Shown here in pieces: positions 26,776 to 36,204 of a stretch of 64,000 bases of DNA. The DNA comes from Rhizobium skierniewicense (GTDB lineage: Bacteria > Pseudomonadota > Alphaproteobacteria > Rhizobiales > Rhizobiaceae): positions 1 through 64,000 of the forward strand of contig NZ_JACIDV010000002.1 in the NCBI RefSeq assembly GCF_014196515.1. Reading direction: 5' to 3'. The notes below the pieces were generated by a model. It saw only the letters and a program-made list of their open reading frames with translations. It was not told the DNA's origin and did no database searches. Position 1 is the first letter of the stretch, and each line of letters opens with the position of its first letter. A program made the position numbers and the translations under genes.

Positions 26776-28094
26776 TCGACGTTGTTTCTTCGGCGGCTGG
26801 TGTGCCAGTCGCGCCAAAGACGGCCCGTCGCGATATCGGCATCAAGCGCCGTTACGCAGCCGAGCGTCGCTTCCGCACCTACGGCGTTGCCGCGATCTCC
26901 TTCGGGCTGCTGTTCCTTTTCCTCCTGATCTGGTCGGTTGTGGGCAAAGGCTACACGGCGTTTCAACAGACGACGATCACGGTTCCGGTGGAGTTTTCCG
27001 AACAGATCATCGATCCCGACAATCAACGTGCCACAAATCCGAACAAGCTTGTGACGGCGAACTACCCGGTTCTGGCGCGCAACGCGGTGGCCAGGGCGCT
27101 GGGCGTGTCGCTGGACGACCGCACCGCCTTGCGCACCATCGGGACCATGGTGTCCGATAGTGTTCGCACCCAGCTGCGCGACATCGTGACAACGGATCCA
27201 AGCGTGATTGGTACGACGCGCAATGTCGCGCTTCTGGCGTCCGGCGATATCGACTCGGCCTTCAAGGGCCAGTTTGACATGACCGGCGAAGAGGCAAACC
27301 GCCGCGTCTCCGACCAGCAGGTCAAGTGGATGGATCAGCTCGTCGCAAGCGGCCAGCTTGCCAAGCAGTTCAACACCGGCATTTTCGTGAATGGCGCATC
27401 GAGCCGTCCGGAGGCCGCCGGTGTGGGCGTTGCGCTCATCGGTTCCTTCTACATGATGATGATCGTTCTCGTGCTGTCCCTGCCGATAGGCGTGGCAGCC
27501 TCGATCTATCTGGAGGAGTTCGCGCCCAAGAACCGCATTACCGATCTGATCGAGGTGAACATCAACAACCTCGCAGCCGTGCCATCGATTGTCTACGGTC
27601 TGCTCGGCCTGTCGGTCTTCATCAACTTCATGGGCTTCCCGCGCTCGGCATCTCTGGTCGGCGGCTTCGTGCTGACACTGATGACCTTGCCGACGATCAT
27701 CATTGCGACCCGTGCGGCGCTCAAGGCCGTTCCGCCATCGATCCGCGCTGCGGCTTTGGGGCTGGGCGCCTCGAAGATGCAGACGATCTTCCACCATGTT
27801 CTTCCGCTGGCCATGCCGGGAATTCTGACCGGCACCATCATCGGCCTGGCCCATGCTCTGGGGGAAACCGCTCCCCTGCTGTTGATCGGCATGGTCGCCT
27901 TCGTCGCAAACTACCCGACAACGCCGATGGACCCATCCACGGCCTTGCCGGTCCAGATCTATATGTGGGCAAACGAGGCAGAGCGCGCCTTTGTCGAACG
28001 GACATCCGGCGCTATCATCATCCTGCTGATTTTCCTCGTTGTCATGAATGTTGGCGCAATTCTCTTGCGGCGTCGCTTCGAGCGGCGCTGGTAA
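26772..28094 (+). CDS. pstA: Phosphate ABC transporter permease PstA
   Basis: A 440-residue permease, longer than the E. coli form because of a loop of about 170 residues between the first helix (about 35-60) and the core. The core carries ALGLGASKMQTIFHHVLPLA, the EAA coupling motif to PstB. It pairs with PstC in the inner membrane. The start overlaps the pstC stop by four bases, and pstB follows after 15 bases. Confidence 0.88.
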   Translation: MIDVVSSAAGVPVAPKTARRDIGIKRRYAAERRFRTYGVAAISFGLLFLFLLIWSVVGKGYTAFQQTTITVPVEFSEQIIDPDNQRATNPNKLVTANYPVLARNAVARALGVSLDDRTALRTIGTMVSDSVRTQLRDIVTTDPSVIGTTRNVALLASGDIDSAFKGQFDMTGEEANRRVSDQQVKWMDQLVASGQLAKQFNTGIFVNGASSRPEAAGVGVALIGSFYMMMIVLVLSLPIGVAASIYLEEFAPKNRITDLIEVNINNLAAVPSIVYGLLGLSVFINFMGFPRSASLVGGFVLTLMTLPTIIIATRAALKAVPPSIRAAALGLGASKMQTIFHHVLPLAMPGILTGTIIGLAHALGETAPLLLIGMVAFVANYPTTPMDPSTALPVQIYMWANEAERAFVERTSGAIIILLIFLVVMNVGAILLRRRFERRW

Positions 28095-28109
28095 AAGGAG
28101 CTTAGAACG

Positions 28110-28925
28110 ATGAATATGTTGTCGGAAGCAGCAATGGAAAAGGCGCTGGACAAGAAAATGAATGACGTTTCTCATAAGATGATTGGCAAGGACGTATCCG
28201 TCTACTACAGCGACAAAAGGGCGCTGTACGATGTGAACCTCAACGTCCGCGAAAACACCGTGACCGCGCTCATCGGTCCATCGGGCTGTGGCAAATCCAC
28301 ATTCCTGCGAACGCTGAACCGCATGAACGACACGATCGACGGTTGCCGCGTCACGGGTAAGATCACGCTCGATGGCGAAGATATCTACGACAGCAACATC
28401 GATGTGGTTGAACTGCGCGCCCGTGTCGGCATGGTGTTTCAGAAGCCGAACCCGTTTCCGAAGTCGATCTACGAGAACATCGCCTACGGCCCGCGCATTC
28501 ACGGTCTTGCCCGCAACAAAGCGGATATGGACCAGATCGTCGAGGCCAGCCTTCAAAAGGCAGGTCTGTGGAACGAAGCCAAGGATCGCCTGCTGGAATC
28601 CGGGACGGGCCTTTCGGGTGGTCAGCAACAGCGTCTGTGCATCGCCCGCGCGATTGCCGTCAGCCCTGAAGTCATTTTGATGGACGAACCCTGCTCGGCG
28701 CTCGACCCTATCGCAACGGCCAAGGTCGAGGAACTGATCCACGAACTTCGCTCGAACTACACCATCGTCATCGTGACCCACTCCATGCAACAGGCAGCCC
28801 GCGTTTCACAGCGCACTGCGATGTTCCATCTGGGTCATCTCGTGGAAGAAAACGACACCGACAAGATGTTCACCAACCCGGATGACCAGCGCACGCAGGA
28901 TTACATCATGGGTCGCTTCGGCTGA
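28110..28925 (+). CDS. pstB: Phosphate ABC transporter ATP-binding protein PstB
   Basis: A 271-residue ATPase. Walker [10 protein letters not shown], signature [14 protein letters not shown], Walker [14 protein letters not shown] and the switch histidine (VTHSM) are intact. The first 20 residues vary in the family, so a shorter start at another ATG is possible; AAGGAG lies before the first. It drives the PstCA channel and takes part in PhoR signalling with PhoU. Confidence 0.93.
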   Translation: MNMLSEAAMEKALDKKMNDVSHKMIGKDVSVYYSDKRALYDVNLNVRENTVTALIGPSGCGKSTFLRTLNRMNDTIDGCRVTGKITLDGEDIYDSNIDVVELRARVGMVFQKPNPFPKSIYENIAYGPRIHGLARNKADMDQIVEASLQKAGLWNEAKDRLLESGTGLSGGQQQRLCIARAIAVSPEVILMDEPCSALDPIATAKVEELIHELRSNYTIVIVTHSMQQAARVSQRTAMFHLGHLVEENDTDKMFTNPDDQRTQDYIMGRFG

Positions 28926-29013
28926 TCCTGTCGTTGATTGCAACCCATCGCGTTGAACCGCTTGAGCCTGACAGGGCTTGCGGCCAGCCGCATCGAAACT
29001 GGAGAATTCGACC

Positions 29014-29730
29014 ATGCCGACAAACTCGCACATCATGTCCGCGTACGACGAGGAACTGAAGTTCCTCAGCCGCCGTATCGCTGAAATGGGTGGTCTTGCG
29101 GAGCAGATGTGCAGCGATGCGGTGCGCGCGCTCGTCAACTCCGATGCCGCTTTGGCCCAGAAGGTCATTTCAGATGATACGATCCTCGACAATGCCGAGC
29201 GCGAAATCGGAGACAAGGCGATCGTGACCATCGCCAAGCGTCAGCCGATGGCTGCCGACCTTCGCGAAATCATCGGCTCGCTGCGCATCGCCGCTGATCT
29301 GGAGCGTGTGGGCGACCTTGGCAAGAACACGGCCAAGCGGGTCATCGCGGTTGCCGGAACCGGTGTACCCCGCAAGCTCGCCCGTGGTCTCGAACACTTG
29401 TCAGAGCTGGCTTTGGTCCAGTTGAAAGACGTTCTGGATGTCTATTCCACCCGTTCGGCGGAAAAGGCGCAGACCATCCGCGAGCGTGATGAGGAAATTG
29501 ATGCCATGTACACCTCGCTGTTTCGCGAGCTGTTGACCTACATGATGGAAGACCCGCGCAACATCACCACCTGCACACACCTTCTGTTCTGCGCCAAGAA
29601 TATCGAGCGTGTGGGCGATCATGCGACGAACATCGCGGAAACCATCTACTACATGGCCACCGGCAGCCAGCCGGCAGGCGAGCGTCCCAAGGACGACAGT
29701 TCCAATACGCTCGGTGCGATCACCGAGTGA
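29014..29730 (+). CDS. phoU: Phosphate signalling regulator PhoU
   Basis: A 238-residue all-helical protein made of two tandem three-helix PhoU domains. Metal-binding motifs are visible at EREIGDKAIVTIAKRQPMA (first half) and CAKNIERVGDHATNIAE (second half). It links PstSCAB to PhoR and keeps the kinase off when phosphate is plentiful. The ATG preceded by GGAGAA is used. phoB follows after 31 bases. Confidence 0.92.
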   Translation: MPTNSHIMSAYDEELKFLSRRIAEMGGLAEQMCSDAVRALVNSDAALAQKVISDDTILDNAEREIGDKAIVTIAKRQPMAADLREIIGSLRIAADLERVGDLGKNTAKRVIAVAGTGVPRKLARGLEHLSELALVQLKDVLDVYSTRSAEKAQTIRERDEEIDAMYTSLFRELLTYMMEDPRNITTCTHLLFCAKNIERVGDHATNIAETIYYMATGSQPAGERPKDDSSNTLGAITE

Positions 29731-29761
29731 ATGTCCTACAAGACTGGCGGAGTCACTAGTC

Positions 29762-30445
29762 ATGGTGCCGAAAATAGCTGTTGTCGAAGATGAAGAGGCG
29801 TTGAGCGTTCTTCTTCGCTACAATCTCGAATCCGAAGGTTACGACGTGGACACGATCCCGCGTGGTGATGAGGCGGAAATCCGCTTGCAGGAACGTACGC
29901 CGGATCTGCTCATTCTCGACTGGATGCTGCCAGGTGTCTCCGGCATCGAGCTGTGCCGTCGCTTGCGGATGCGCCCGGAAACGGAACGCCTGCCAATCAT
30001 CATGCTGACGGCCCGTGGCGAGGAAAGCGAACGCGTGCGTGGATTGGCCACAGGTGCCGACGACTATGTGGTCAAGCCGTTCTCCACACCGGAACTGATG
30101 GCGCGCGTCAAGGCGATGCTGCGCCGCGCCCGCCCGGAGGTCCTGTCATCCGTTTTGAAATGTGGTGATATCGAACTGGACCGCGAAACCCACCGCGTCC
30201 ATCGCAAGGCCCGCGAAGTGCGCCTGGGACCAACCGAATTCCGCTTGCTGGAGTTCCTGATGGTATCGCCCGGCCGCGTTTTTTCCCGCTCGCAACTTCT
30301 TGACGGCGTGTGGGGGCACGACATCTACGTGGATGAACGCACGGTGGACGTCCATGTAGGCCGTCTGCGCAAGGCGCTCAACTTCTCCAGCATGCAGGAC
30401 GTCATCCGCACCGTTCGCGGCGCTGGATATTCGATGGAGGCCTAA
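29762..30445 (+). CDS. phoB: Phosphate regulon response regulator PhoB
   Basis: A 227-residue OmpR-type regulator. The receiver has D10/E11 acidic residues, phosphoacceptor D53 in LILDWMLPG and VVKPFS. The winged-helix effector domain (about 130-227) ends with VRTVRGAGYSMEA. Phosphorylated by PhoR, it binds PHO boxes such as the one proposed before pstS. It closes the phosphate cluster. Confidence 0.92.
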   Translation: MVPKIAVVEDEEALSVLLRYNLESEGYDVDTIPRGDEAEIRLQERTPDLLILDWMLPGVSGIELCRRLRMRPETERLPIIMLTARGEESERVRGLATGADDYVVKPFSTPELMARVKAMLRRARPEVLSSVLKCGDIELDRETHRVHRKAREVRLGPTEFRLLEFLMVSPGRVFSRSQLLDGVWGHDIYVDERTVDVHVGRLRKALNFSSMQDVIRTVRGAGYSMEA

Positions 30446-30928
30446 CGTCTACGGCGAAGTCAGATGCGACGTAACGCATTGAGGAGCACGCGCCACCGTG
30501 AGCGGCGCATATCAGCGGCGTGCTTTTCATGTCTGAAGTCGCTTGGTTCTTGTAGGCTCATCACGACACGGTGGGAGCCTAGCGACGCCCCGATCAAGAT
30601 ATGATATGTTGAATAGATCGGCACCTGGGCTGATAAACAGCCAGAATACCAGACTGTTTCAGAGCTCAATATCCTCAACGAAAACAAACGTTCTCATATC
30701 GTGACTGATATGACGACAAGGGTTGATTGAAATTATCTGAAAATTAAAGTTTGACTATCCGACCGGAAGGCTCTATCTATTGGTTGTCGATATTTTTTCT
30801 TGCTGAGCTTTGGTTGCCGCGCGATTAGCACCGCGTTTTGAACTAACCCTTTCTTCAAAAAAATCGCTATAATCGCACGCAGGGCGTCAGTTCTGCGATC
30901 TATCTCTTATGCTTTGAAAGGGTTCATT
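30446..30928. other. Long AT-rich spacer between phoB and cspA
   Basis: A 483-base stretch with no convincing gene. A hairpin follows phoB. The right part holds TATAAT at 30868-30873, with no matching -35 at 17 bases (the nearest is TTGAAC, 24 bases upstream), so a cspA transcript with a leader of about 50 bases is plausible. The central 30590-30840 is AT-rich with nothing else recognised. Confidence 0.4.
30485..30527 (+). terminator. Candidate terminator after phoB
   Basis: Arms AGCACGC (30485-30491) and GCGTGCT (30518-30524) enclose a smaller GCGCC/GGCGC pairing and are followed by TTTT. Confidence 0.5.
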
Positions 30929-31138
30929 ATGACCACAGGCACAGTAAAATGGTTTAACTCCACCAAGGGCTTCGGCTTCATTCAGCCTGACAACGGCGGC
31001 ACAGACGCATTCGTACACATCTCCGCTGTAGAGCGTGCAGGTATGCGCGAAATCGTTGAAGGCCAGAAGCTGAGCTACGACCTTGAGCGCGACAACAAGT
31101 CGGGCAAAATGTCTGCTTGCAACCTTCAGGCTGCTTAA
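30929..31138 (+). CDS. cspA: Cold shock protein
   Basis: A 69-residue CspA-family single-domain protein that binds single-stranded RNA and DNA. The RNA-binding motifs KGFGFI (about 14-19) and AFVHIS (about 29-34) are intact. I chose the ATG preceded by AAAGGG rather than one five codons upstream, since MTTGTVKWFN is the usual family start. It is monocistronic, with a promoter-like TATAAT and a strong terminator. Confidence 0.92.
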   Translation: MTTGTVKWFNSTKGFGFIQPDNGGTDAFVHISAVERAGMREIVEGQKLSYDLERDNKSGKMSACNLQAA

Positions 31139-31204
31139 ATAACGGGATCTGCTTTCCCTTGACCACGGATGTACTGGCACTGTTGAAAGCATGAGACCAA
31201 CCGA

Positions 31205-31232
31205 GGTCAGGCACTTTGCCTGGCCTTTTTTT
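31205..31232 (+). terminator. Intrinsic terminator of cspA
   Basis: A 9-bp stem (31205-31213 with 31217-31225, one GU pair), three-base loop and seven T residues. Confidence 0.75.
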
Positions 31233-31368
31233 GTGCCGCTTGGCGGCGCAAGCTTCGGGTACTGTGCCTTTATGGCGTTAACAGGGTCCAGGCTGCTCGA
31301 TCCACCCCGCATCGGACTTCCAGCAAATCGATCCCGATTTCAGGCCGGTGCGACAGGAAGGAAATTTC

Positions 31369-31590
31369 ATGTCTGAAACACACAGCAAATCTCGCAAACA
31401 GGCCGAGATCGCATTTGGCGCCACGCAAACGCAGTTTTTTGCCCGTGGCCATGCGGTTGAAGAGATCAACTCGATTACGCAGGCGCGTGACGAAAAGACG
31501 ATCAGACTGCGCGAAGCGCGTCTTGCCAAGGAATTGCAAGACAGCCTGAACCCTGTACCTGCCCCAACGAAACGTGGTAAGAAGACCTGA
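31369..31590 (+). CDS. Hypothetical small protein
   Basis: A 73-residue, charged, probably helical cytoplasmic protein (SKSRKQAEIAFGATQTQF near the start, RLREARLAKELQ near the end). GGAAGGAAA lies before the ATG. The next gene begins 38 bases later, so the two may share a transcript. No family is recognised with confidence; similar short proteins accompany cold-shock genes in rhizobia. Confidence 0.65.
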   Translation: MSETHSKSRKQAEIAFGATQTQFFARGHAVEEINSITQARDEKTIRLREARLAKELQDSLNPVPAPTKRGKKT

Positions 31591-31628
31591 TCGCAGGATC
31601 AATATGACCACTCAACTGGAATAGAGAT

Positions 31629-32018
31629 TTGAGAAACACTAGAAACATCAAGAACAACGAAGTTTCCGAACAGCGCGGCGCCGCTGCCGAAGCAAAGGCT
31701 GCTCTTTTGAAGGCCTATCGCGAAGCCAAGGAAGCTGCGGCACCCATGCTTGAAGCCAAGCAGGCCGAACAGATCGCCGTTGCCGAGGCCCGCAGAGCGC
31801 GACAGGCCGCGCGTGAGCAGCAAAAACGCGAAGAAAAAATCCGCCTTGAAGCAGAGGCTGCTCAAAAGCAGGCCGAACTCGAAGCCGCGGCAAGCGCCGA
31901 AGAAGACGCCCGCAAGCTGGCCGATAAGAACCGCATCGCCCGCGTCATCGAAGACGAAGCCGCTCGTAAGGCAGAGCGTGACCGCCGCTATGCCAACCGC
32001 AAAGCCCGCCAGGGCTGA
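31629..32018 (+). CDS. Ala/Glu-rich coiled-coil protein, DUF6481-like
   Basis: A 129-residue protein that is nearly one long charged helix of Ala, Glu, Lys and Arg; it ends KAERDRRYANRKARQG. The pattern fits the DUF6481 family of short alphaproteobacterial coiled-coil proteins. The start shown is TTG (no ATG precedes the conserved part), with a weak GGAA upstream. The cytoplasmic role is unknown. Confidence 0.6.
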   Translation: MRNTRNIKNNEVSEQRGAAAEAKAALLKAYREAKEAAAPMLEAKQAEQIAVAEARRARQAAREQQKREEKIRLEAEAAQKQAELEAAASAEEDARKLADKNRIARVIEDEAARKAERDRRYANRKARQG

Positions 32019-32291
32019 ACCATTCGCCAAGATCAAGCAGCCATTCACCCGAAGGGCTGCGATCTGGCAGGGCGCCCTGTCAGACTGCTGGCAGCGTGGG
32101 GCAATAACCCGGACACGGTATTCTCACCGCTCAGGCAGAGCCCTGTCTGGGACGCTTTTCGCGCGCACCATAATTCTTCTCCTGAATATTTTTGCCCAAC
32201 GTCAAGCCCAACGCTCTATACGAGTTCCTGGGATGATGGTGGATAATTGATATGAGCGTCTGGCGCCGTAAGGCCATCGAGGCTGCACCTG

Positions 32292-32660
32292 ATGCGCGAT
32301 GAGATCGAGCGCGCCTGGTCGCCTATGGCTGCATGGATAGAGCTGCGCGCCTTTTTCGAAGCCTGCGTGAAAAACGACAGGATAGATAAAGCCCGTCGCA
32401 TCATGGATTACGCCCGCTATTGTCTTGCAGCGCCACATGCAGATATCAACACCGCTGCGGCGGTTGGCTTCATTGAACATCTGGCCGACCATGAACAGGT
32501 GCGTCTCCGCTTGCCCGAGTTCATGACGGCTCGTGAAGTCGAAGAGTGGCGCACCATTTTGACCTACCACACCGAAGCCGTGATTGTAGACGCGTTGAGC
32601 GAATCTTGCCGAGGTCAAAGACGTCAGAGCCATTCGCCCATTAAAAAAGCGGGCCAATGA
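32292..32660 (+). CDS. Hypothetical protein
   Basis: A 122-residue soluble protein, mostly helical (IERAWSPMAAWIELRAFFEAC, then ARRIMDYARYCL). Codon use matches the neighbours and the opposite frame is less plausible. The last 20 residues are basic and may be disordered. It is convergent with gcrA, 36 bases apart. No known domain is recognised. Confidence 0.55.
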   Translation: MRDEIERAWSPMAAWIELRAFFEACVKNDRIDKARRIMDYARYCLAAPHADINTAAAVGFIEHLADHEQVRLRLPEFMTAREVEEWRTILTYHTEAVIVDALSESCRGQRRQSHSPIKKAGQ

Positions 32661-32696
32661 CCCGCTCATTTATGATCACAGATTTTTCCCGAACCT

Positions 32697-33227
32697 TCAG
32701 GCTCTGCGGCGTTCGCTCACAGGCTGGTAAGCCATCTTTGCGTGGAATTTGCAGTAAGGCGAGGATTCAGACGCGTCGCAGCCGCAGAAGTGGAAATCAT
32801 CTTTCAGCGGATCACCCACCGGCCATTTGCAGGTGCGTTCCGTGAGTTCCGTCAGGGTCAGACGAAGCGATGTCGGCAGAACCGCTGTGTTGACCGGTAC
32901 ATAGTCGACAACCCGGCCTGTATCGGTGTCCTGATCGCTTAACGTTGCCGTGCGCACCGTTGGACGCGGTGTCGCAGCGCGTGCCTGAAAGGTATTTGCG
33001 GCGCGTGGTGCAGCAGACGGTGTCGCGACTGCCGGGCGCTTAGTGGCCGGGCGTGACGTAGCGACAGTGCCGCCCGCTTTTGCGCGGCCGGGAAGGTTCA
33101 GGCGGTGGACTTTGCCGATGACGGCGTTGCGGCTGACACCGCCAAGTTGTGCCGCGATCTGGCTCGCGCTCAGGCCCTCGGCCCACAACCTTTTGAGTCT
33201 CTCAACGCGTTCATCAGTCCAGTTCAT
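32697..33227 (-). CDS. gcrA: GcrA family cell cycle regulator
   Basis: A 176-residue GcrA protein. The N-terminal DNA-binding helix-turn-helix begins MNWTDERVERLKRLW and continues SASQIAAQLGGVSRNAVIGK. A Pro/Ala/Thr-rich linker (about 50-100) leads to a conserved C-terminal tail with CKWPVGDP and CGCDASESSPYCKFHAKMAY that contacts sigma-70. In Caulobacter GcrA activates genes whose promoters carry CcrM-methylated GANTC sites. This is the usual full-length host copy. Confidence 0.92.
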   Translation of the reverse strand: MNWTDERVERLKRLWAEGLSASQIAAQLGGVSRNAVIGKVHRLNLPGRAKAGGTVATSRPATKRPAVATPSAAPRAANTFQARAATPRPTVRTATLSDQDTDTGRVVDYVPVNTAVLPTSLRLTLTELTERTCKWPVGDPLKDDFHFCGCDASESSPYCKFHAKMAYQPVSERRRA

Positions 33228-33517
33228 GCCGCTTCTCCGCTCGTCGCGCAGGCCGAATCATTCTCTAATGCCGTGGAGTGAACCACGCGCAGAGTGTCCG
33301 CCAGATTGTAGGTGACTAGTTCCGCCGCTTGCAGTCTAGTAATTGAAGATTAACCTAATCGTCGGGTGACTCTCTGACAAGAGTCGTGGGAATCATCTGG
33401 AATCGATTTTCCGGTTTTCCCCAACTTGCTGCATTTGTGAGTCAGAAAAGCAACACCTCGTATGGTGTCCCAAATCTTCTACCATGGCTTGAGACAGCCG
33501 GAAAATACGGACATTTG

Positions 33518-33546
33518 TTGACATCGCCAGGTGAAGTGACAATAGT
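33518..33546 (+). promoter_or_regulatory. Candidate sigma-70 promoter upstream of argD
   Basis: TTGACA (33518-33523) and AATAGT (33541-33546) are 17 bases apart. Transcription would start near 33553, about 110 bases before argD. Confidence 0.5.
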
Positions 33547-33573
33547 GATTGCGTAAGAGGAAGACGACCCGAA

Positions 33574-33595
33574 GCCGCCGCGAGGCGGCATTTTT
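33574..33595 (+). terminator. Hairpin in the argD leader
   Basis: A perfect GCCGCC/GGCGGC stem with a GCGA loop, then ATTTTT, about 20 bases after the predicted transcript start and 70 before argD. It could end a very short RNA or act as an attenuator. Confidence 0.5.
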
Positions 33596-33663
33596 GATTT
33601 TCAGGCACGGGATGACCGGTAAGCCCTTATGACAGCGCCTTTCGCGCAAGGAGTGACACTGCC

Positions 33664-34872
33664 ATGGCCGACACTGTGCTCGAAACTGGGCCATTGTTCG
33701 ATACGTTTTCCAGAGCTCCCCTGCGCTTTGAACGAGGAGAGGGCGTTTGGCTCGTTACGGAAAAGGGCGAGCGATACCTGGATTTTGGTGCGGGCGTGGC
33801 GGTCACATCGGTTGGTCACAGCCATCCGCACATGGTGGACGCGTTAAAGTCGCAGGCAGAAAAGGTCTGGCACCTGTCCAATCTCTACGAGGTTGAGGGG
33901 CAGGAAGTGCTCGCCAAGCGGCTGACGGATGCAACTTTTGCGGACAAGGTTTTCTTCACCAATTCGGGTGCGGAATCCCTGGAATGCGCTATCAAAACCG
34001 CGCGCCGTTATCATTACACGCATGGTCATCCGGAAAAATTCCGTATCATTACCTTTGAAGGCGCTTTCCATGGGCGCACGCTGGCAACGATTGCTGCCGG
34101 TGGACAGGAGAAATACATCGAGGGTTTCGGTCCCAAGGTCGAGGGCTTCGATCAGGTACCGTTCAACGATCTCGACGCGCTGAAAGCGGCGATCCTTCCG
34201 GAAACGGCAGCGCTGCTGATCGAGCCGATTCAAGGTGAGGGCGGTGTGCGCCCCGTGTCGCCGGAGTTTCTGCGGGCACTACGGGCGCTGTGTGACGAGC
34301 ATGGCCTGCTGCTGATTTTTGATGAAGTACAGACCGGCGTCGGCCGCACGGGCAAGTTCTTTGCGCATGAGTGGTCGGGCGTGACGCCGGATATCATGGC
34401 GGTGGCCAAGGGTATCGGCGGCGGTTTTCCGTTCGGCGCATGCCTTGCCACGGCAGAGGCCGCATCCGGCATGACGGCTGGCGTGCATGGTACGACGTAT
34501 GGCGGCAACCCGTTGGCCATGGCCTGCGGCAACGCGGTGCTGGATATCGTTCTGGCCGACGACTTTCTTCCGCATGTGCGAGACGTTGCACTGGTATTCC
34601 GTCAAGGGCTCGCATCGCTCAAGGATCGCTATCCTGATGTGATCGAGGAGATCAGAGGCGAGGGTCTTCTGATCGGCGTCAAGGCGAAGGTGCCGTCATC
34701 GGATCTGCTGCATGCGATCCGTGCGGAACGGCTTCTGGGCGTTCCGGCTGGTGACAATGTCATCCGGCTGCTGCCGCCGCTTGTCGTGACGGCGGAAGAG
34801 GCGCGCGAGGGGCTGGCCCGGCTTGAAAGAGCGGCGGAAAGCCTCACCACGAAAATGGCAAAAAGCGCTTGA
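33664..34872 (+). CDS. argD: Acetylornithine aminotransferase
   Basis: A 402-residue class III PLP aminotransferase of the arginine pathway, converting N-acetylglutamate semialdehyde to N-acetylornithine. [15 protein letters not shown] binds PLP phosphate, [12 protein letters not shown] holds the PLP-ring aspartate, and the Schiff-base lysine is near 249 in [12 protein letters not shown]. It is followed 57 bases later by argF, the usual argDF pair of rhizobia; hslO lies beyond a terminator. Confidence 0.9.
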   Translation: MADTVLETGPLFDTFSRAPLRFERGEGVWLVTEKGERYLDFGAGVAVTSVGHSHPHMVDALKSQAEKVWHLSNLYEVEGQEVLAKRLTDATFADKVFFTNSGAESLECAIKTARRYHYTHGHPEKFRIITFEGAFHGRTLATIAAGGQEKYIEGFGPKVEGFDQVPFNDLDALKAAILPETAALLIEPIQGEGGVRPVSPEFLRALRALCDEHGLLLIFDEVQTGVGRTGKFFAHEWSGVTPDIMAVAKGIGGGFPFGACLATAEAASGMTAGVHGTTYGGNPLAMACGNAVLDIVLADDFLPHVRDVALVFRQGLASLKDRYPDVIEEIRGEGLLIGVKAKVPSSDLLHAIRAERLLGVPAGDNVIRLLPPLVVTAEEAREGLARLERAAESLTTKMAKSA

Positions 34873-34929
34873 ACGCGCATTGTTCAGGCAAGCGCCAAGC
34901 GCGGCCTGCACCAACGGGACTATATTGAA

Positions 34930-35847
34930 ATGGCATCAGCAAAGCATTTTCTAGACCTTTCGGCCGTTGGTTCGGAAGACCTGCGGGTTATTATGGATGA
35001 CGCCCGTGCGCGAAAGATTGCCACCAAGAACGGTACGGCGGAAAAGCCGCTGGCTGGCAAGATGTTGGCAATGATCTTCGAAAAGCCCTCCACGCGGACG
35101 CGTGTCTCCTTCGATGTCGGCATGCGCCAACTGGGCGGCGAGACTCTGTTCTTGTCCGGCACGGAAATGCAGCTTGGTCGCGCTGAAACCATTGGCGATA
35201 CGGCCAAGGTTCTGTCGCGCTATGTCGACGCGATCATGATCCGCACCACCGACCATTCGCGCCTGCTTGAGCTTGCCGAACATGCGACCGTGCCTGTCAT
35301 CAACGGCCTCACCGACGATACGCACCCTTGCCAGATCATGGCAGATATCCTTACCTTCGAGGAGCATCGCGGCCCGATCAAAGGTAAGACCATTGCCTGG
35401 ACGGGTGATGGCAACAACGTGCTGCATTCGCTGGTGGAAGGGTCTGCACGCTTCGGTTACCGCATGAACATGGCCGTGCCGATGGGGTCTGAGCCCCATG
35501 ACCGCTTTCTGAACTGGGCGCGCAACAATGGTGGCGACGTCAAGCTCTATCACGAAGCGCAGCGCGCCGTGGAAGGTGCCGATTGCGTCGTGACCGACAC
35601 GTGGGTTTCCATGAACCAGGAACACAAGGCGCGGGGCCATAACATCTTTCAGCCTTACCAGGTCAATGCCGCCCTTATGAGCAAGGCCAACAAGGACGCG
35701 TTGTTCATGCATTGCCTGCCGGCGCATCGCGGTGAAGAGGTGACGGATGACGTCATCGACGGCCCTCAGTCTGTCGTCTTCGATGAGGCCGAAAACCGTC
35801 TGCATGCGCAAAAGGCCATCATCGCCTGGTGCATGGGCGTTATCTGA
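34930..35847 (+). CDS. argF: Ornithine carbamoyltransferase
   Basis: A 305-residue enzyme making citrulline from ornithine and carbamoyl phosphate. STRTR (54-58) binds carbamoyl phosphate, [11 protein letters not shown] is the family signature, and [11 protein letters not shown] holds the ornithine-loop cysteine. Length is typical. It is cotranscribed with argD and ends at a strong hairpin. Confidence 0.93.
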   Translation: MASAKHFLDLSAVGSEDLRVIMDDARARKIATKNGTAEKPLAGKMLAMIFEKPSTRTRVSFDVGMRQLGGETLFLSGTEMQLGRAETIGDTAKVLSRYVDAIMIRTTDHSRLLELAEHATVPVINGLTDDTHPCQIMADILTFEEHRGPIKGKTIAWTGDGNNVLHSLVEGSARFGYRMNMAVPMGSEPHDRFLNWARNNGGDVKLYHEAQRAVEGADCVVTDTWVSMNQEHKARGHNIFQPYQVNAALMSKANKDALFMHCLPAHRGEEVTDDVIDGPQSVVFDEAENRLHAQKAIIAWCMGVI

Positions 35848-36204
35848 TTTGCGTCAGCCAATCACCTGCAGGTGATGCTGAACCGGGTAACTTGAATTTC
35901 AGGCCGGGGTTCCTACTTCTAGCGCAATTCAATGCTGCCGTTTTTGACAACGGCAGCTTTTCATCAATCGTTCGCCGCTCGGTGGCTTCGTGCAGGTTCG
36001 CGTCTCGCAGGAGGCCCGGTCCGAACGGATACGCTGTTCTCGGATAAACCGCTCCTTTGCGAAAGTTAAGGTGGCACGGTGGTTCCGTTTTCATCGTCCC
36101 CGGTCTATCTGTGCGATACGAACATCATGCCCGTTGGTCGATGCTGTCGCGGTTTCGATCATTTTGCGCGCAAGCTCGGGCAACGGACGTCAAGGAGTTA
36201 GGAC
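35848..36204. other. Intergenic region between argF and hslO
   Basis: A terminator at 35934-35961 ends argDF. The remaining 240 bases before hslO show no clear gene or canonical promoter; AAGGAGTTAGG just before hslO is its ribosome site. Confidence 0.5.
35934..35961 (+). terminator. Intrinsic terminator of argDF
   Basis: A perfect 9-bp stem GCTGCCGTT/AACGGCAGC (35934-35942 with 35949-35957) followed by TTTT. Confidence 0.7.

Larger units (their letters stand above)
33228..33663. other. Intergenic region between gcrA and argD
   Basis: The left part separates divergent gcrA and argD and shows no gene. A sigma-70-like promoter at 33518-33546 and a GC-rich hairpin at 33574-33595 lie in the right part; see those entries. 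Confidence 0.5.

Noticed and set aside
26730-28790. A 686-codon minus-strand frame across pstA and pstB.
   Set aside because: It is a codon-bias shadow of the permease and ATPase genes, with no domain or ribosome site.
30460-30687. A 75-codon minus-strand frame between phoB and cspA.
   Set aside because: No ribosome site, unusual composition and overlap with the phoB terminator region.
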